From positions 62,001-126,000 of the forward strand of contig NZ_AMSI01000006.1 of assembly GCF_000300515.1 (NCBI RefSeq): a DNA stretch of 64,000 nucleotides, in the 5' to 3' direction. Numbering within the stretch: the first letter of the stretch is position 1; every line of letters starts with the position of its first letter. A program made the translations under genes and the position numbers. Source of the stretch: Nitratireductor indicus C115 (GTDB lineage: Bacteria > Pseudomonadota > Alphaproteobacteria > Rhizobiales > Rhizobiaceae). The notes below the pieces were generated by a model that saw nothing but the letters and a program-made list of their open reading frames with translations, made no database searches and was not told where the DNA came from. Shown one piece after another: positions 15,413 through 25,295 of this stretch.

Positions 15413-18400
15413 CTATCCATCCAGCACCAGATCGCTGGCAGGCACGGTGCTGCATGTCAGGCACAGTTCCGGGTTGGCGGGGAATTCGTCGCTGATCGGC
15501 TGGGTCTTGCCCTGAATGATCCTCACGGCACAGCTTTCGCACTGGCCGGCACGACAGCCGCTTGCCATCTCAAGTCCCGCCTTCTCCGCGAAATCAAGCA
15601 GCGTTCCAGCCCCCCTGCTCCATGTCAGGGTCTTGCCGCTGCGCCGGAACTCGACGGTGAACGGTCCCTCGGGCAGCTTGGCGGATTGCCCCGGCAACGG
15701 TGCTCCGAAGGTCTCACTATGAATAAGCTCTTCGGGATGGCCCGCCTTTTCCAGCATGGCCTCCACGGCGCGCATCATGGGCGGTGGGCCGCAATGATAA
15801 ACCTCGGGCGTCGCACCCAGATCGTCGGGAAAGAGATCGGCCAGCTCGATACGTCCGATACGGTCGAAATCAGGTCCCTGGCGATCGCTTGGGGCCGGTG
15901 CGTCATAGAGCGATACCATGCTGAAACCCTTCAGCAGCTTGCCAAACGCCCTCAACCGGTCGCGATAGGCATGGCTATCGCCATTTCGATTGGCGTAGAC
16001 CAGATGCACTCGTGCAGGCGAACCGCTGCTGGCAAGCGTCTCAAGATAGCAAAGGAATGGGGTGATCCCAATGCCGCCCGCCACCATGACGATGGGACGT
16101 GACGGCTCAAGCGGAAGTGTGAAACGACCTTTCGGTGCCTGCAACTCCACCTTGCTGCCCAAGTGCAGATGATCGTGAATGAGCGTCGAGGCCCGCCCCG
16201 GAGAGAGATCGCTGCGCCCGGTGGGTGCAGCCACCCTGCGCACCGTGATGATATAGCTGTTTCGGCTCTTATCGCGGGCGGAACCGACAAGGGAGTAACA
16301 GCGCGTCACGGGGACACCGCCTTCGGGCGCGGCGATCCGCAGCACGATATGCTGGCCGGGCGCGTAGTCGGGCAGATTGTCCCGGCCTTCCACCGCGAAG
16401 CCGACGCGCATGCAGTCCTCGGCAATCCGTTCGTGCTCGATCACCCGCGCGGGACGGAAACCGCGCCAGGCCTGCGCACCTTCCTCCAGCGGCCGCACCG
16501 CACAGCGGGTTGAACGATGCTGAAGCGCTCCGCTGACCGGATCGGCTTCGCTCAGGGAGATCAGTCGATTGAAGTTCGCCCCTTTATTCGAGAAGGGATC
16601 GTATCCAGGCAATCGCAGCTTGGAATTTGCCTGCCAGAAGCCGTAATCAGCCACCGCCGTGCCTGGATCAAGGCTCCGGTCGCAGGCAAGTTGCATGCGC
16701 ACCTCTCCCGCTTCGGTGCAAAGACGCACGGTGTCGCCATGTTCGAGGTCGTACAACGCGGCAGCATCGGGATGCAGCCGCACCTGCGGTTGCGGCGCCC
16801 GTTTGCGCAATGACGGAATGGAACGGTATTGGCTATGGCAATAATAGGGGCTCTTGGCCGTCGTCAGAAGCAGCGGAAAATCGCGGTCGGGCCCGGGAAT
16901 ATCGCCCACGATGCGCGGCACTGGCGGTTGACCATGACGGCGCAGGAGATCCGAATAGACTTCGATCAACCCCGTGTCGGTAGCAAAGCCGCAATATCCT
17001 CCCTCGGTCTCTTCAGCGTATTTGCGATGTCTTTGCCTCTGCGGCAACGAAATGCCCTCGGGAGCAGCCCGCAATTGCGCGACGTTTAACCCGGCAGGCG
17101 CCAGCTGCCAGTTTCGTGCGGCATCCACATCGCCGCCGAAAAACGCATCGGCCATGCCAAGCCTTGTGGCCAGGGCGAAAACGATGTCTGTGTCCGAACG
17201 ACTTTCCCCCGCCGATGGGACGACCGCCTGGCGCAATTGGACAAGGCTCTCCGCTTCCTGGCTGACCTCGAAGCCGACCCGCAGGGCTTCCCGCTCCCAT
17301 GGGGTATTCGCCGGCAGGATGTAATCCGCAAATTGCGCTGTGGGCGTCATCAACCGGTCGCAATGTACGTGGAACTCAAGCTTCTCCAGCGCATCCACCG
17401 CCAGATCGGTTCCGGCCTGGGAGACCGCGAAGTTTGCGCCGAAAGACACGAGCCCTCGGACCTTGTAGGGGACGGCATCGAGGATCGCGCGATAGACGTC
17501 GAGCGCACGCACCCAGCCCATGGCTGCCGGACCGATGGGACGTTCGCCATAGCCGATGGCGCGGGAGGTGAACTCGGGCGTCAGCAACTCAGCCCCATTC
17601 GCGGGGTTCGTTGGAACTTTCGTGAAAGCCACATTGCCGCCTGGCGCGTCATGCCGGCCTTTGAGCGCGACCAGAAGAGCAATCGCTCGATCCGTCTGGG
17701 TTGCATGCCGATGCTGGCCCACCCCGGTCCAGCAATAATAGGCGACCGAACGCGAAGCGCTCAGAAGCTCCGCAGCCTTGTTCTGCGCCTCGGGCGCAAC
17801 GCCGGTCATCCGGGCTACATGCTCCGGAGAATAAGCTTGCACCGCCTCGCAAAGATGGTCGAATGCCGGCCGGCATTCGATCCCGGCCACCACGAACCTG
17901 CCGCGCAGCAACAAGCCGGCAGCATCAGCATCGAAACTGCGTCGCCCCGCGTCGTAGAATACCGGCGCACCGTTCCAGGCGACATAGGCCCCGGTCCGGC
18001 CAGTTTCGCCAATATCCTCGGCCCGCAGGAACGCTCCTGAATCGGCCCTCACGAGAAGGGCCGCATTCGTCCAGCGGCGCACAAAAACCTCATCATAGCC
18101 CCGGCGCTCGATCAGCTGGCGCAGGAGCCCCATGGCAAGCGGCAGGTCGCTTCCAGGCCGCAGTTTCAACCAATGATCGGCGCCACGCGCATAGCCCGCA
18201 GCACGCGGATCGACTGCGATAATCCTCGCACCCCGCGCCTTGGCTGCGGCAATCTGGGTTGCCTGGTCGAGCCAGACGGCACTTGGGTTGAACCCCCAGA
18301 GAAGGATCGTCTCCGTATTCCTGTAGTCGGGATAAAGGATGCCGCTTCCCGTCGTGAAGGCATGGGCGAAATCCTTGTGCCAATTGCACAATTCCGTTCC

Positions 18401-18838
18401 GTAGATCGTGTTCGGGCTTCCGAAGCCACGGATGAAGCGCTCGACCCAGTCGATGGAATCGCTCATCGGCGTGCCGCTGGGCGTAGTCACCCCGAAGGCG
18501 ACGGCCTCCGCCCCGGACTGGGCACGGATCGCCCCCAGTCTTCCGGCAATATCATCCAGCGCCTCGTCCCACCCGATGGGCTCCCAACCGGCATCCTCGC
18601 TGCCTTTGGGCTTTGTCCGGCGCAACGGGGTCAATATCCGCTCGGGATCGGCAACGATTTCCGGCGCGGCGCGGCCCTTTGTGCAGAGCGCGGAACCCGT
18701 GGGGTGCGAAGGCTCCGGATAAGCTGCCACAAGCCGCCCGCCGCTGACCTCGAAGCGTGCCCCGCATCGTGACCGGCACAAGGCACAGAAGCCCGTTTTC
18801 AGGAGCGATTGTTCGGAAGTGGACGTTGCTCGGATCAT
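15413..18838 (-). CDS. molybdopterin oxidoreductase fused to flavin reductase and [2Fe-2S] ferredoxin domains
   Basis: A 1141-aa three-part fusion. Residues 1-760 are a bis-MGD oxidoreductase of the DMSO-reductase superfamily. An N-terminal [4Fe-4S] motif is formed by Cys18, Cys21, Cys25 and Cys52. A GTELCNWHKD segment places Cys151 where the molybdenum ligand is expected. Residues about 790-1030 form a ferredoxin-reductase unit, with RCYSLVGS for flavin, GGIGITPF for NAD(P)H and YHCGPPPMM. The C-terminus is a plant-type [2Fe-2S] domain (SGCRAGQCESC plus CLTC). There is no Tat signal, so the enzyme is cytoplasmic. Electrons can flow internally between NAD(P)H and Mo. The substrate is unknown. 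The linked AtoE transporter hints at a short-chain carboxylate. Confidence 0.88.
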   Translation of the reverse strand: MIRATSTSEQSLLKTGFCALCRSRCGARFEVSGGRLVAAYPEPSHPTGSALCTKGRAAPEIVADPERILTPLRRTKPKGSEDAGWEPIGWDEALDDIAGRLGAIRAQSGAEAVAFGVTTPSGTPMSDSIDWVERFIRGFGSPNTIYGTELCNWHKDFAHAFTTGSGILYPDYRNTETILLWGFNPSAVWLDQATQIAAAKARGARIIAVDPRAAGYARGADHWLKLRPGSDLPLAMGLLRQLIERRGYDEVFVRRWTNAALLVRADSGAFLRAEDIGETGRTGAYVAWNGAPVFYDAGRRSFDADAAGLLLRGRFVVAGIECRPAFDHLCEAVQAYSPEHVARMTGVAPEAQNKAAELLSASRSVAYYCWTGVGQHRHATQTDRAIALLVALKGRHDAPGGNVAFTKVPTNPANGAELLTPEFTSRAIGYGERPIGPAAMGWVRALDVYRAILDAVPYKVRGLVSFGANFAVSQAGTDLAVDALEKLEFHVHCDRLMTPTAQFADYILPANTPWEREALRVGFEVSQEAESLVQLRQAVVPSAGESRSDTDIVFALATRLGMADAFFGGDVDAARNWQLAPAGLNVAQLRAAPEGISLPQRQRHRKYAEETEGGYCGFATDTGLIEVYSDLLRRHGQPPVPRIVGDIPGPDRDFPLLLTTAKSPYYCHSQYRSIPSLRKRAPQPQVRLHPDAAALYDLEHGDTVRLCTEAGEVRMQLACDRSLDPGTAVADYGFWQANSKLRLPGYDPFSNKGANFNRLISLSEADPVSGALQHRSTRCAVRPLEEGAQAWRGFRPARVIEHERIAEDCMRVGFAVEGRDNLPDYAPGQHIVLRIAAPEGGVPVTRCYSLVGSARDKSRNSYIITVRRVAAPTGRSDLSPGRASTLIHDHLHLGSKVELQAPKGRFTLPLEPSRPIVMVAGGIGITPFLCYLETLASSGSPARVHLVYANRNGDSHAYRDRLRAFGKLLKGFSMVSLYDAPAPSDRQGPDFDRIGRIELADLFPDDLGATPEVYHCGPPPMMRAVEAMLEKAGHPEELIHSETFGAPLPGQSAKLPEGPFTVEFRRSGKTLTWSRGAGTLLDFAEKAGLEMASGCRAGQCESCAVRIIQGKTQPISDEFPANPELCLTCSTVPASDLVLDG

Positions 18839-18873
18839 GGCGGGACGCTATGCACCGCCACACGAAATAACTA

Positions 18874-18889
18874 GTTTAAATACATAAAC
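18874..18889. promoter_or_regulatory. LysR-type operator between the oxidoreductase and lysR genes
   Basis: The dyad GTTTA-N6-TAAAC contains the T-N11-A spacing of LysR boxes. It lies in the 70-base divergent intergenic region, so it can control both genes. Confidence 0.5.
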
Positions 18890-18908
18890 AGGGTTATTGA
18901 TAAAATTT

Positions 18909-19844
18909 ATGCTACCAACCGTCCGACAGCTGCAATATTTCATCGCCGCCGCGCGCAGCGGTCAGATATCCCGCGCCGCCAATGACATGAATGTCACGCA
19001 GTCCTCGATCACCATCGCGATCCGGGATCTCGAGGGCAGGCTGGGATACCGCTTGTTCCATCGCAAGTCGAAGGGCGTCGAACTGACCGCCGCAGGGCAG
19101 TTGTTCCTGCAGAACGCGACCGGAGTGCTGGCCGGGCTCGAAGACCTGATGACGCTGAGCGTGGAAGATGACCGACATATCGGCGGCGAGGTGCGGCTTG
19201 GCGTGACCGACACGGTTTCAGGCTACTACCTGCCTCGAATCTGGCGCGAGATTCGGCACAGGGCGCCCAGCCTGACGATGCATGTGACCGAATTACCAAG
19301 GCCGGAGGTTGAAACCGGCGTGCTCGAAGGGCGTTTCGACCTGGGCATCATTCTTATCTCCAACATAGGAAACAAGGAGGATTTCGAGCAAGAAACGCTG
19401 CTCGTCTCACAAAGGCAGCTCTGGATCGGCGCGGGACATCCGTTCGCGTCCCGGGAGACGCTCGCCTTCACGGATTTGGTGGATCAACCGTATTTCCTGC
19501 TTCAGACCGACGATCACGAGCACACGATGACGGCAGCCTGGGAGCAACACAGGTTCCAGCCGAACATCGTCTTCCGCAGCTATTCGATCGAAGCCATAAG
19601 AAGCCTCGTCGCAGCCGGCCACGGGATCACCGTTCTCTCCGACATGATATACCGCGCCTGGTCGCTCGAAGGTCAGCGGCTGCTGCGAAAGCCGATCTCC
19701 GACCATATCTCGACCATGAACACAGGTGTCATCTGGCCAAAATCACGCGAGATGAGCAAGGCGACAGCGTTGTTCCTGCGCATCCTGACGGGCGAAATAG
19801 CGGCACAACGTGATCAGGGCCGCCGCGGATTTCTCGCCGAATAG
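18909..19844 (+). CDS. LysR-family transcriptional regulator
   Basis: 311 aa from the ATG at 18909. A TTG four codons upstream is less likely. The winged helix at residues 1-60 reads RQLQYFIAAARSGQISRAA, then TQSSITIAIRDLEGRLGYRLFHR. The remainder is the two-lobed effector-binding domain of type 2 periplasmic-binding fold (HIGGEVRLGVTDTVSGYYLP, then AAGHGITVLSD). It is divergent from the molybdopterin oxidoreductase-atoE unit, across 70 bases that hold a LysR-box dyad. It is most likely that operon's activator, responding to its substrate. Confidence 0.92.
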   Translation: MLPTVRQLQYFIAAARSGQISRAANDMNVTQSSITIAIRDLEGRLGYRLFHRKSKGVELTAAGQLFLQNATGVLAGLEDLMTLSVEDDRHIGGEVRLGVTDTVSGYYLPRIWREIRHRAPSLTMHVTELPRPEVETGVLEGRFDLGIILISNIGNKEDFEQETLLVSQRQLWIGAGHPFASRETLAFTDLVDQPYFLLQTDDHEHTMTAAWEQHRFQPNIVFRSYSIEAIRSLVAAGHGITVLSDMIYRAWSLEGQRLLRKPISDHISTMNTGVIWPKSREMSKATALFLRILTGEIAAQRDQGRRGFLAE

Positions 19845-20111
19845 TTTCTCTCGGAGCAAAATCACCGGGCAGAGCGGCCGGAAACGACGCGGCTCGCATT
19901 CACCGGACACGACATCGCCCCATATCCCAGGCGCTTCACTTTGGCGTGGCCCCATGCACGCAAGGGCTTTCCGGCGCAGGACCTTACGATAATTTAATAC
20001 TAGAGCAGATGAAAACACCGGGCGAAGCTGTCATAAAGATCATGACCTGAAACGTCCGACATACCGGCGAACAGGTACGCCCACAGCCATTGACCGACAG
20101 CCGGAGCGTAT

Positions 20112-21287
20112 ATGTCTTTCTGGAAGCAGGCGATCATCGCCTTGATCATACTCGCCGCGGCGGCATGCGCCTGGCTGTGGTTCTTTCCTGCCGGACAAGC
20201 GGTTCTTGCCCGCGCCGGCATTGTTAAGGAGCCGGCGGCAACCGCACAGAATGCCGCAACTGGCGGTGGCCAGCGCGGCGGCGGAAGGGGTGGTGCATCG
20301 TCCGGCCCCGTGGTCACACAGCCGGTAACCCTTGCCACCATCAATGATCGCCTGACTGCCATCGGCACAGGGCGGGCCCTGCGCTCCGTTTCGGTCAATC
20401 CGCTTGCCTCGGGCACTTTGACGGAAATCGTGGTCACCTCGGGCAGCGAGGTGAAGGCCGGGGACCTGATCGCAAAACTCGATTCCGATTCCGAGGAGAT
20501 TGCGCTCGACCGGGCCGTCGTCGCCCTAGACGATGCCAATGCGACCCTGGAAAGGGTCAAGACGCTGCGCTCCTCCAACACGGTGAGCGTCGTTCAGCAA
20601 AACGAGGCCGAATTGGCTTTGCGCAATGCCGAGCTCGCCCGACGGGAGGCTCAACTGGCTCTCGAACGCCGTTCCATCGTGGCCCCCATCGACGGTCGCG
20701 TCGGCATCCTGCCCATCTCCGCCGGCAGCTATGTCACCACCAGCACCGAGATCGCCACCATAGACGACCGTTCGCGCATTCTGGTCGACTTCTGGATTCC
20801 CGAGCGCTATGCCGACCAGATTGAGATCGGCGCACCCTTTACCGCGACCTCGGTTGCCCGCGCTTCCTCCATTCACAAAGGCACGGTCAGCGCGCTCGAC
20901 AATCGGATCGACCCTGACAGCCGCACATTGCGCGTCGAAGGACAGATCGAAAATCCCGACGACCGTTTGCGCGCCGGAATGGCCTTCAGCATCGACATGC
21001 GGTTTCCCGGTGAGACCTTTCCCTCGGTCGATCCCCTGTCCATCCAATGGAGTGCCGATGGCCCCTATGTCTGGATCGTCGAGGGCGGTGTCGCACGGCA
21101 GAAACCGGTTCACATCATCCAGCGCAACGCCGATAGCGTCCTTGTCGACGCCGAGTTCCCCACCGGCACCGAGGTGGTCACCCAGGGCATCCACAATGTT
21201 CGCGAAGGCGCTCCCGTCAGGGCAGCAGGCGCACCCGCGACATCGAGCGACGCCCGCGTCGTGAAGGTGGAAGGAACGGCCTCTTGA
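20112..21287 (+). CDS. RND efflux periplasmic adaptor (membrane fusion protein)
   Basis: 391 aa. An N-terminal signal anchor (residues 5-27) is followed by a Gly/Arg-rich low-complexity linker (GGGQRGGGRGGASSG). The rest is the adaptor fold: a lipoyl half-motif SGTLTEIVVTSGSEVKAGD, a coiled hairpin with SVVQQNEAELALRNAEL, then APIDGRVGI, and beta-barrel and membrane-proximal domains. It links the inner-membrane pump, encoded next with a four-base overlap, to an outer-membrane channel. No TolC-type channel gene or local TetR regulator is present. GGAG lies about eight bases before the ATG. Confidence 0.92.
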   Translation: MSFWKQAIIALIILAAAACAWLWFFPAGQAVLARAGIVKEPAATAQNAATGGGQRGGGRGGASSGPVVTQPVTLATINDRLTAIGTGRALRSVSVNPLASGTLTEIVVTSGSEVKAGDLIAKLDSDSEEIALDRAVVALDDANATLERVKTLRSSNTVSVVQQNEAELALRNAELARREAQLALERRSIVAPIDGRVGILPISAGSYVTTSTEIATIDDRSRILVDFWIPERYADQIEIGAPFTATSVARASSIHKGTVSALDNRIDPDSRTLRVEGQIENPDDRLRAGMAFSIDMRFPGETFPSVDPLSIQWSADGPYVWIVEGGVARQKPVHIIQRNADSVLVDAEFPTGTEVVTQGIHNVREGAPVRAAGAPATSSDARVVKVEGTAS

Positions 21288-24200
21288 CGAACTCCGTGAA
21301 AAACGCCGAAGCCGGCCTGACAGCGCTTTTCGTTCGCCGCCCCGTTCTTGCCTTCGTGTTCAACACGCTGATTGCCGTGGCGGGCCTCGCCGCGCTGTTC
21401 GGCATCGAAGTGCGCGAGCTTCCCGATGTGGATCGGCCGGTCATCACCATCTCGACCGACTTCACCGGCGCCGCCGCCGAGACGATGGACCGGGAGGTGA
21501 CAGCGCCCATCGAAGGCGCAATCGCACGCGTCTCCGGCGTCTCGGCCATTTCCTCCACCTCATCCTTCGGGCGCAGCCGCGTCACGGTGGAGTTTTCCGA
21601 GGATGTCGATCTTGACACAGCGGCCTCCGATCTGCGCGACGCCGTGAGCCGCATTCAGAATAATCTGCCCGACGATGCCGATGCTCCGCGCATCGTGAAG
21701 GCAGATAGCAATGCGCAGGCCGTCATGCGGCTGGCGCTGACCTCGGACCGCATGTCGATCCAGGACATGACCGTGCTGGTCGATGAGGAAATCACCGATG
21801 CGCTCGCAGCCGTTCCCGGGGTCGCGGATGTTCAGGTCTATGGCGACCGCGCCAAGATTTTCCGGGTCGACATCGACCAGACCAAGCTCTCCAGCCTCGG
21901 CCTGAACGTGGCCGATGTCACACAGGCCCTCTCCTCCGTCGCCTTCGACACGCCGGCAGGCTCCCTGACGAGCAGCACGCAGGACCTCACCGTGCGGGCC
22001 ACTGCGGCCGTCACGACACCCGCCGAGTTCGAGGCGATCTACCTCAAGAACCATGTGCGCCTCGGCGATGTGGCGACAGTAACGCTCGGCCCGGATATCG
22101 GCGAGAGCCAGCTTCGCTCCAACGGTCGCAACGGCATCGGCCTCGGCATCCTGCGCCAGGCCCAGTCGAACACGCTCGACATCTCGACCGGCGTGCGCAA
22201 GGCCGTGGAGGAAATCCGCCAGAACCTGCCCGAGGGCATGGATATCGAGGTCACGAGCGACGATGCCACCTTCATCAACGGCGCCATCCATGAGGTGGAG
22301 ATAGCACTTGGTATCTCGGTGACCGTCGTTCTCCTTGTCATCTACATGTTCCTCGGCGACTTCCGCGCCACCCTCATTCCAGGTCTTGCCATTCCGGTGG
22401 CCCTGATCGGAACACTCGCCGCCATCTACCTGACGGGCTTTTCCATCAACATTCTCACCCTCTTGGCGCTCGTGCTCGCAACGGGCCTCGTGGTGGACGA
22501 CGCCATCGTGGTGTTGGAAAATATCGTGCGCCGACGTAATCAGGGCATGGGCGCGCGCGCCGCCGCAGTGCTTGGCACACAGGAAGTGTTCTTCGCCGTG
22601 ATCGCCACCACGGCAACGCTCGTTGCCGTCTTCGTCCCGATTTCCTTCCTGCCCGGACAGGCCGGCGGCCTGTTCAAGGAGTTCGGCTTCGTCCTGGCGA
22701 TCTCCGTCTTTCTGTCTTCCCTCGTTGCCCTTTCGCTGTGTCCCATGCTCGCCTCCCGCATGCTGACGGCCCATGGAGGCGAAGAGCCCCACCGCAGCCA
22801 CGGGGTTCTGGGCACGATCGGCAGTTTTTTTGCCGGCATCTACAAGCGCATGCTGCACGCCTGCCTCGATGCCCCCGCCATCGTCATCCTGGTGTCCGTG
22901 CTGTTCGCCGGTGCGGCATTCGCTTTGTTCGGCACCATCAAGTCGGAGGTCACCCCCACCGAGGACCGCTCGATTGCCTTCATGCGCATCAGCGCGCCGC
23001 AGGGTGTGAGCCTCGACTATTTTGCAGACCAGATGCGCCGCATTGAGGAACTGATCGAACCCATGCGCGAAAGCGGCGAGGTGCTCAGCACCTTCTCCAT
23101 CGCCGGCCAGGGCGCGGTGAACAGCGGCTTCCTCGTGCTGCGCCTTGCCCCATGGGAGGAGCGCACCCGCAGCCAGCAGGAGATTGTGGCCGAACTGTCG
23201 CAGCGAACGAGCACGCTGCCGGGCGTGCGCGCCTTTGTGTTCCAGCCCAACAGCCTTGGCATTCGCGGCGCGGGCAACGGCCTTCAGTTCGCCGTCGCCG
23301 GAAACAACTATGCAACGTTGAACGATATTGCCGCCAGGATCGTGGCCGAGATGGAAAAGGACAGCCATTTCCGGCAGGCCCGCCTTTCGAGCGACACCAC
23401 GCAACCCCAACTCGCCATCGCCATCAACCGCGAGCGCGCCTTTGACCTGGGCATCGGCATTGACGGTCTGGGCAATGCGATCCAGGCCATGCTCGACGGC
23501 CGCAAGGTCGGCTCTGTCTTCATCGACGACCGCAGCGTGGACGTGAAGCTGCTTTCCACAACCGACCCGGTGAACGATCCGACGGATCTTGAGAACATCT
23601 TCATTCGCGCCGGCGACGGGCGCTTTGTGCCGCTGTCATCCATCGCAACGCTCAAGGAGCAGGCAGTGCCGCCCTCGCTGTCGCGCGAACAGCAGCTGCG
23701 TTCCGTCGCCATCAGCTCCGCGCTCGCCCCCGGTGTGGCGCTGAGCGAGGCCTATGCACGAGCCCAGGAGATCGCGACGCCGCTGCTTGCGCCCGGGACG
23801 CGCATCATACCGCTCGCAGAAGCTGCGACACTGGGCGAAACCGCCAACTCCATGATGACGATCTTCGGCTTCGCCGTGGTGATCATCCTTCTTGTGCTTG
23901 CCGCCCAGTTCGAGAGCTTCGTTAGCGCTCTCATAATCATGGCGACGGTGCCTCTTGGCCTGGCCTGCGCGATCTTCGCCATGATCGCCACGGGCACCAG
24001 CCTGAACGTGTACAGCCAGATCGGCCTCGTGCTTCTTGTGGGCATCATGGCCAAGAACGGCATCCTGATCGTTGAATTTGCCAACCAGCTGCGCGACCGG
24101 GGCCTTGGCGTGCGCGAGGCCATCGAGCAGGCTTCACTCATCCGGTTGCGCCCCGTCGCCATGACCATGATCTGCACCGTGGTGGGCGGCGTGCCGCTGG

Positions 24201-24409
24201 TTCTGGCAAGCGGTGCGGGTGCGGAAGCGCGCATCGCGCTCGGCTGGATCATCGTCGGGGGCCTCGGGCTCGCCACCCTGTCGACGTTGTTTCTCACCCC
24301 CGTCGCCTATTTGCTTCTCGGCCGTTTCATGACGCCGAAAGCCGAAGAGGAGGCACGGCTGGAACGCGAGCTCGATCATGCGGCAGGCATGGAAGCAAAG
24401 CCGGAATAG
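21284..24409 (+). CDS. RND multidrug efflux pump, inner-membrane transporter (HAE1 family)
   Basis: 1041 aa, the usual length. The first membrane helix begins near residue 14. The proton-relay pair is in LVVDDAIVVLENI (TM4) and the TM10 Lys in GIMAKNGILIVEFANQ. Two large periplasmic loops of about 300 residues separate TM1-TM2 and TM7-TM8. It overlaps the adaptor gene by four bases. The pump would expel hydrophobic or amphiphilic compounds with proton antiport. Nothing in the sequence defines the substrate. The stop codon is 22 bases before a copy of the dispersed repeat. Confidence 0.94.
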   Translation: MTNSVKNAEAGLTALFVRRPVLAFVFNTLIAVAGLAALFGIEVRELPDVDRPVITISTDFTGAAAETMDREVTAPIEGAIARVSGVSAISSTSSFGRSRVTVEFSEDVDLDTAASDLRDAVSRIQNNLPDDADAPRIVKADSNAQAVMRLALTSDRMSIQDMTVLVDEEITDALAAVPGVADVQVYGDRAKIFRVDIDQTKLSSLGLNVADVTQALSSVAFDTPAGSLTSSTQDLTVRATAAVTTPAEFEAIYLKNHVRLGDVATVTLGPDIGESQLRSNGRNGIGLGILRQAQSNTLDISTGVRKAVEEIRQNLPEGMDIEVTSDDATFINGAIHEVEIALGISVTVVLLVIYMFLGDFRATLIPGLAIPVALIGTLAAIYLTGFSINILTLLALVLATGLVVDDAIVVLENIVRRRNQGMGARAAAVLGTQEVFFAVIATTATLVAVFVPISFLPGQAGGLFKEFGFVLAISVFLSSLVALSLCPMLASRMLTAHGGEEPHRSHGVLGTIGSFFAGIYKRMLHACLDAPAIVILVSVLFAGAAFALFGTIKSEVTPTEDRSIAFMRISAPQGVSLDYFADQMRRIEELIEPMRESGEVLSTFSIAGQGAVNSGFLVLRLAPWEERTRSQQEIVAELSQRTSTLPGVRAFVFQPNSLGIRGAGNGLQFAVAGNNYATLNDIAARIVAEMEKDSHFRQARLSSDTTQPQLAIAINRERAFDLGIGIDGLGNAIQAMLDGRKVGSVFIDDRSVDVKLLSTTDPVNDPTDLENIFIRAGDGRFVPLSSIATLKEQAVPPSLSREQQLRSVAISSALAPGVALSEAYARAQEIATPLLAPGTRIIPLAEAATLGETANSMMTIFGFAVVIILLVLAAQFESFVSALIIMATVPLGLACAIFAMIATGTSLNVYSQIGLVLLVGIMAKNGILIVEFANQLRDRGLGVREAIEQASLIRLRPVAMTMICTVVGGVPLVLASGAGAEARIALGWIIVGGLGLATLSTLFLTPVAYLLLGRFMTPKAEEEARLERELDHAAGMEAKPE

Positions 24410-24431
24410 ACGAGAGCACAGAGCCTTCTCC

Positions 24432-24535
24432 AGAGCATTTTGCAGTCAGGTGGAATCACATGACGTCTGCATAAATGCAGAGAAACAAGAAGATAGATCG
24501 GTTCTGAGTTTCCGTGAAACGATGAACCGATCTAG
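24432..24535 (+). repeat. dispersed palindromic intergenic repeat, copy A
   Basis: The unit has a first dyad around TCAGGTGGAATCACATGA, a middle TGCATAAATGCA stem and a terminal dyad TAGATCGGTT / AACCGATCTA ending in CTAG. The same layout recurs at 33528 and 61738. It lies directly downstream of the RND pump gene and may end or stabilise its transcript. Confidence 0.8.
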
Positions 24536-24727
24536 GGAACCCAAGAAGGCTCCATCTTTTTGTCTTTCCGCACTTATGCGCACGTCAGCTGGCTGCAAGG
24601 CGCGTTAAAGAGAACAATTATCATCTGATAAGCGCGCAATGGGTGACAATGCGCGCTCAAGACGGTATCTCTGCCCGGCGCATCTTGGGGAATTGCCCCT
24701 GCCTAACACGCTGCAGCACGGAGTATC

Positions 24728-25213
24728 ATGGTGAGTGCCGGGACGATCAGCATTGAAAAGGCGACCGAGCTCGTTGGCGAGGAAGTCGGCGTCTCAAAGT
24801 GGCGCGTCGTCTCGCAGGAAATGATCGATCAGTTTGCCGCGGCGACGGACGATCATCAGTTCATACACACCGATCCCGAGCGCGCTGCGCGCGAAACCCC
24901 CTATGGGGGCACGATCGCCCACGGTTTTCTCTCCCTCTCGCTTCTTTCCACCATGGTGTTCGAAGCGGTTCCGCTGCTTGAGGGCACCAGCATGGGCGTC
25001 AATTTCGGTTTCGAGCGAATCCGGTTTCTCGCACCGGTTCGTTGCGGCGCGCGCATCCGTGCGCGCTTCGTGCTCGCTGCATTGAATGTCCGCCCCTCGG
25101 GCATCGTGGAAGTGAATTACGACGTCAGCGTCGAGATCGAGAATTCACTCAAACCTGCCCTGACTGCTCAATGGCTGACCCTTGCCATGCCGGATCGCTC
25201 GCGCGACGGCTGA
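24728..25213 (+). CDS. MaoC-like (R)-specific enoyl-CoA hydratase
   Basis: 161 aa with the single hot-dog fold typical of NodN/PhaJ-type MaoC proteins. The active-site helix reads FAAATDDHQFIHTDPERA, with the catalytic Asp and His, followed by TPYGGTIAHGFLSLSLL. The reaction is hydration of trans-2-enoyl-CoA to (R)-3-hydroxyacyl-CoA, feeding fatty-acid or polyhydroxyalkanoate metabolism. GGAG stands eight bases before the ATG. It is monocistronic and convergent with the DUF2156 gene. Confidence 0.92.
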   Translation: MVSAGTISIEKATELVGEEVGVSKWRVVSQEMIDQFAAATDDHQFIHTDPERAARETPYGGTIAHGFLSLSLLSTMVFEAVPLLEGTSMGVNFGFERIRFLAPVRCGARIRARFVLAALNVRPSGIVEVNYDVSVEIENSLKPALTAQWLTLAMPDRSRDG

Positions 25214-25295
25214 AGCTCACGCCAGTGCGCGAGCGATGCGAAGGATTGGACCATTCGGGCATCGATCTGGCTCGACAGCGTCTTCGTGAAACGCC

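Noticed and set aside
21560-23410. 616-codon open frame antisense to the RND pump gene
   Set aside because: The opposite strand encodes an unmistakable RND transporter. The antisense frame is a by-product of high GC and yields a His/Gly/Arg-rich product with no family resemblance.
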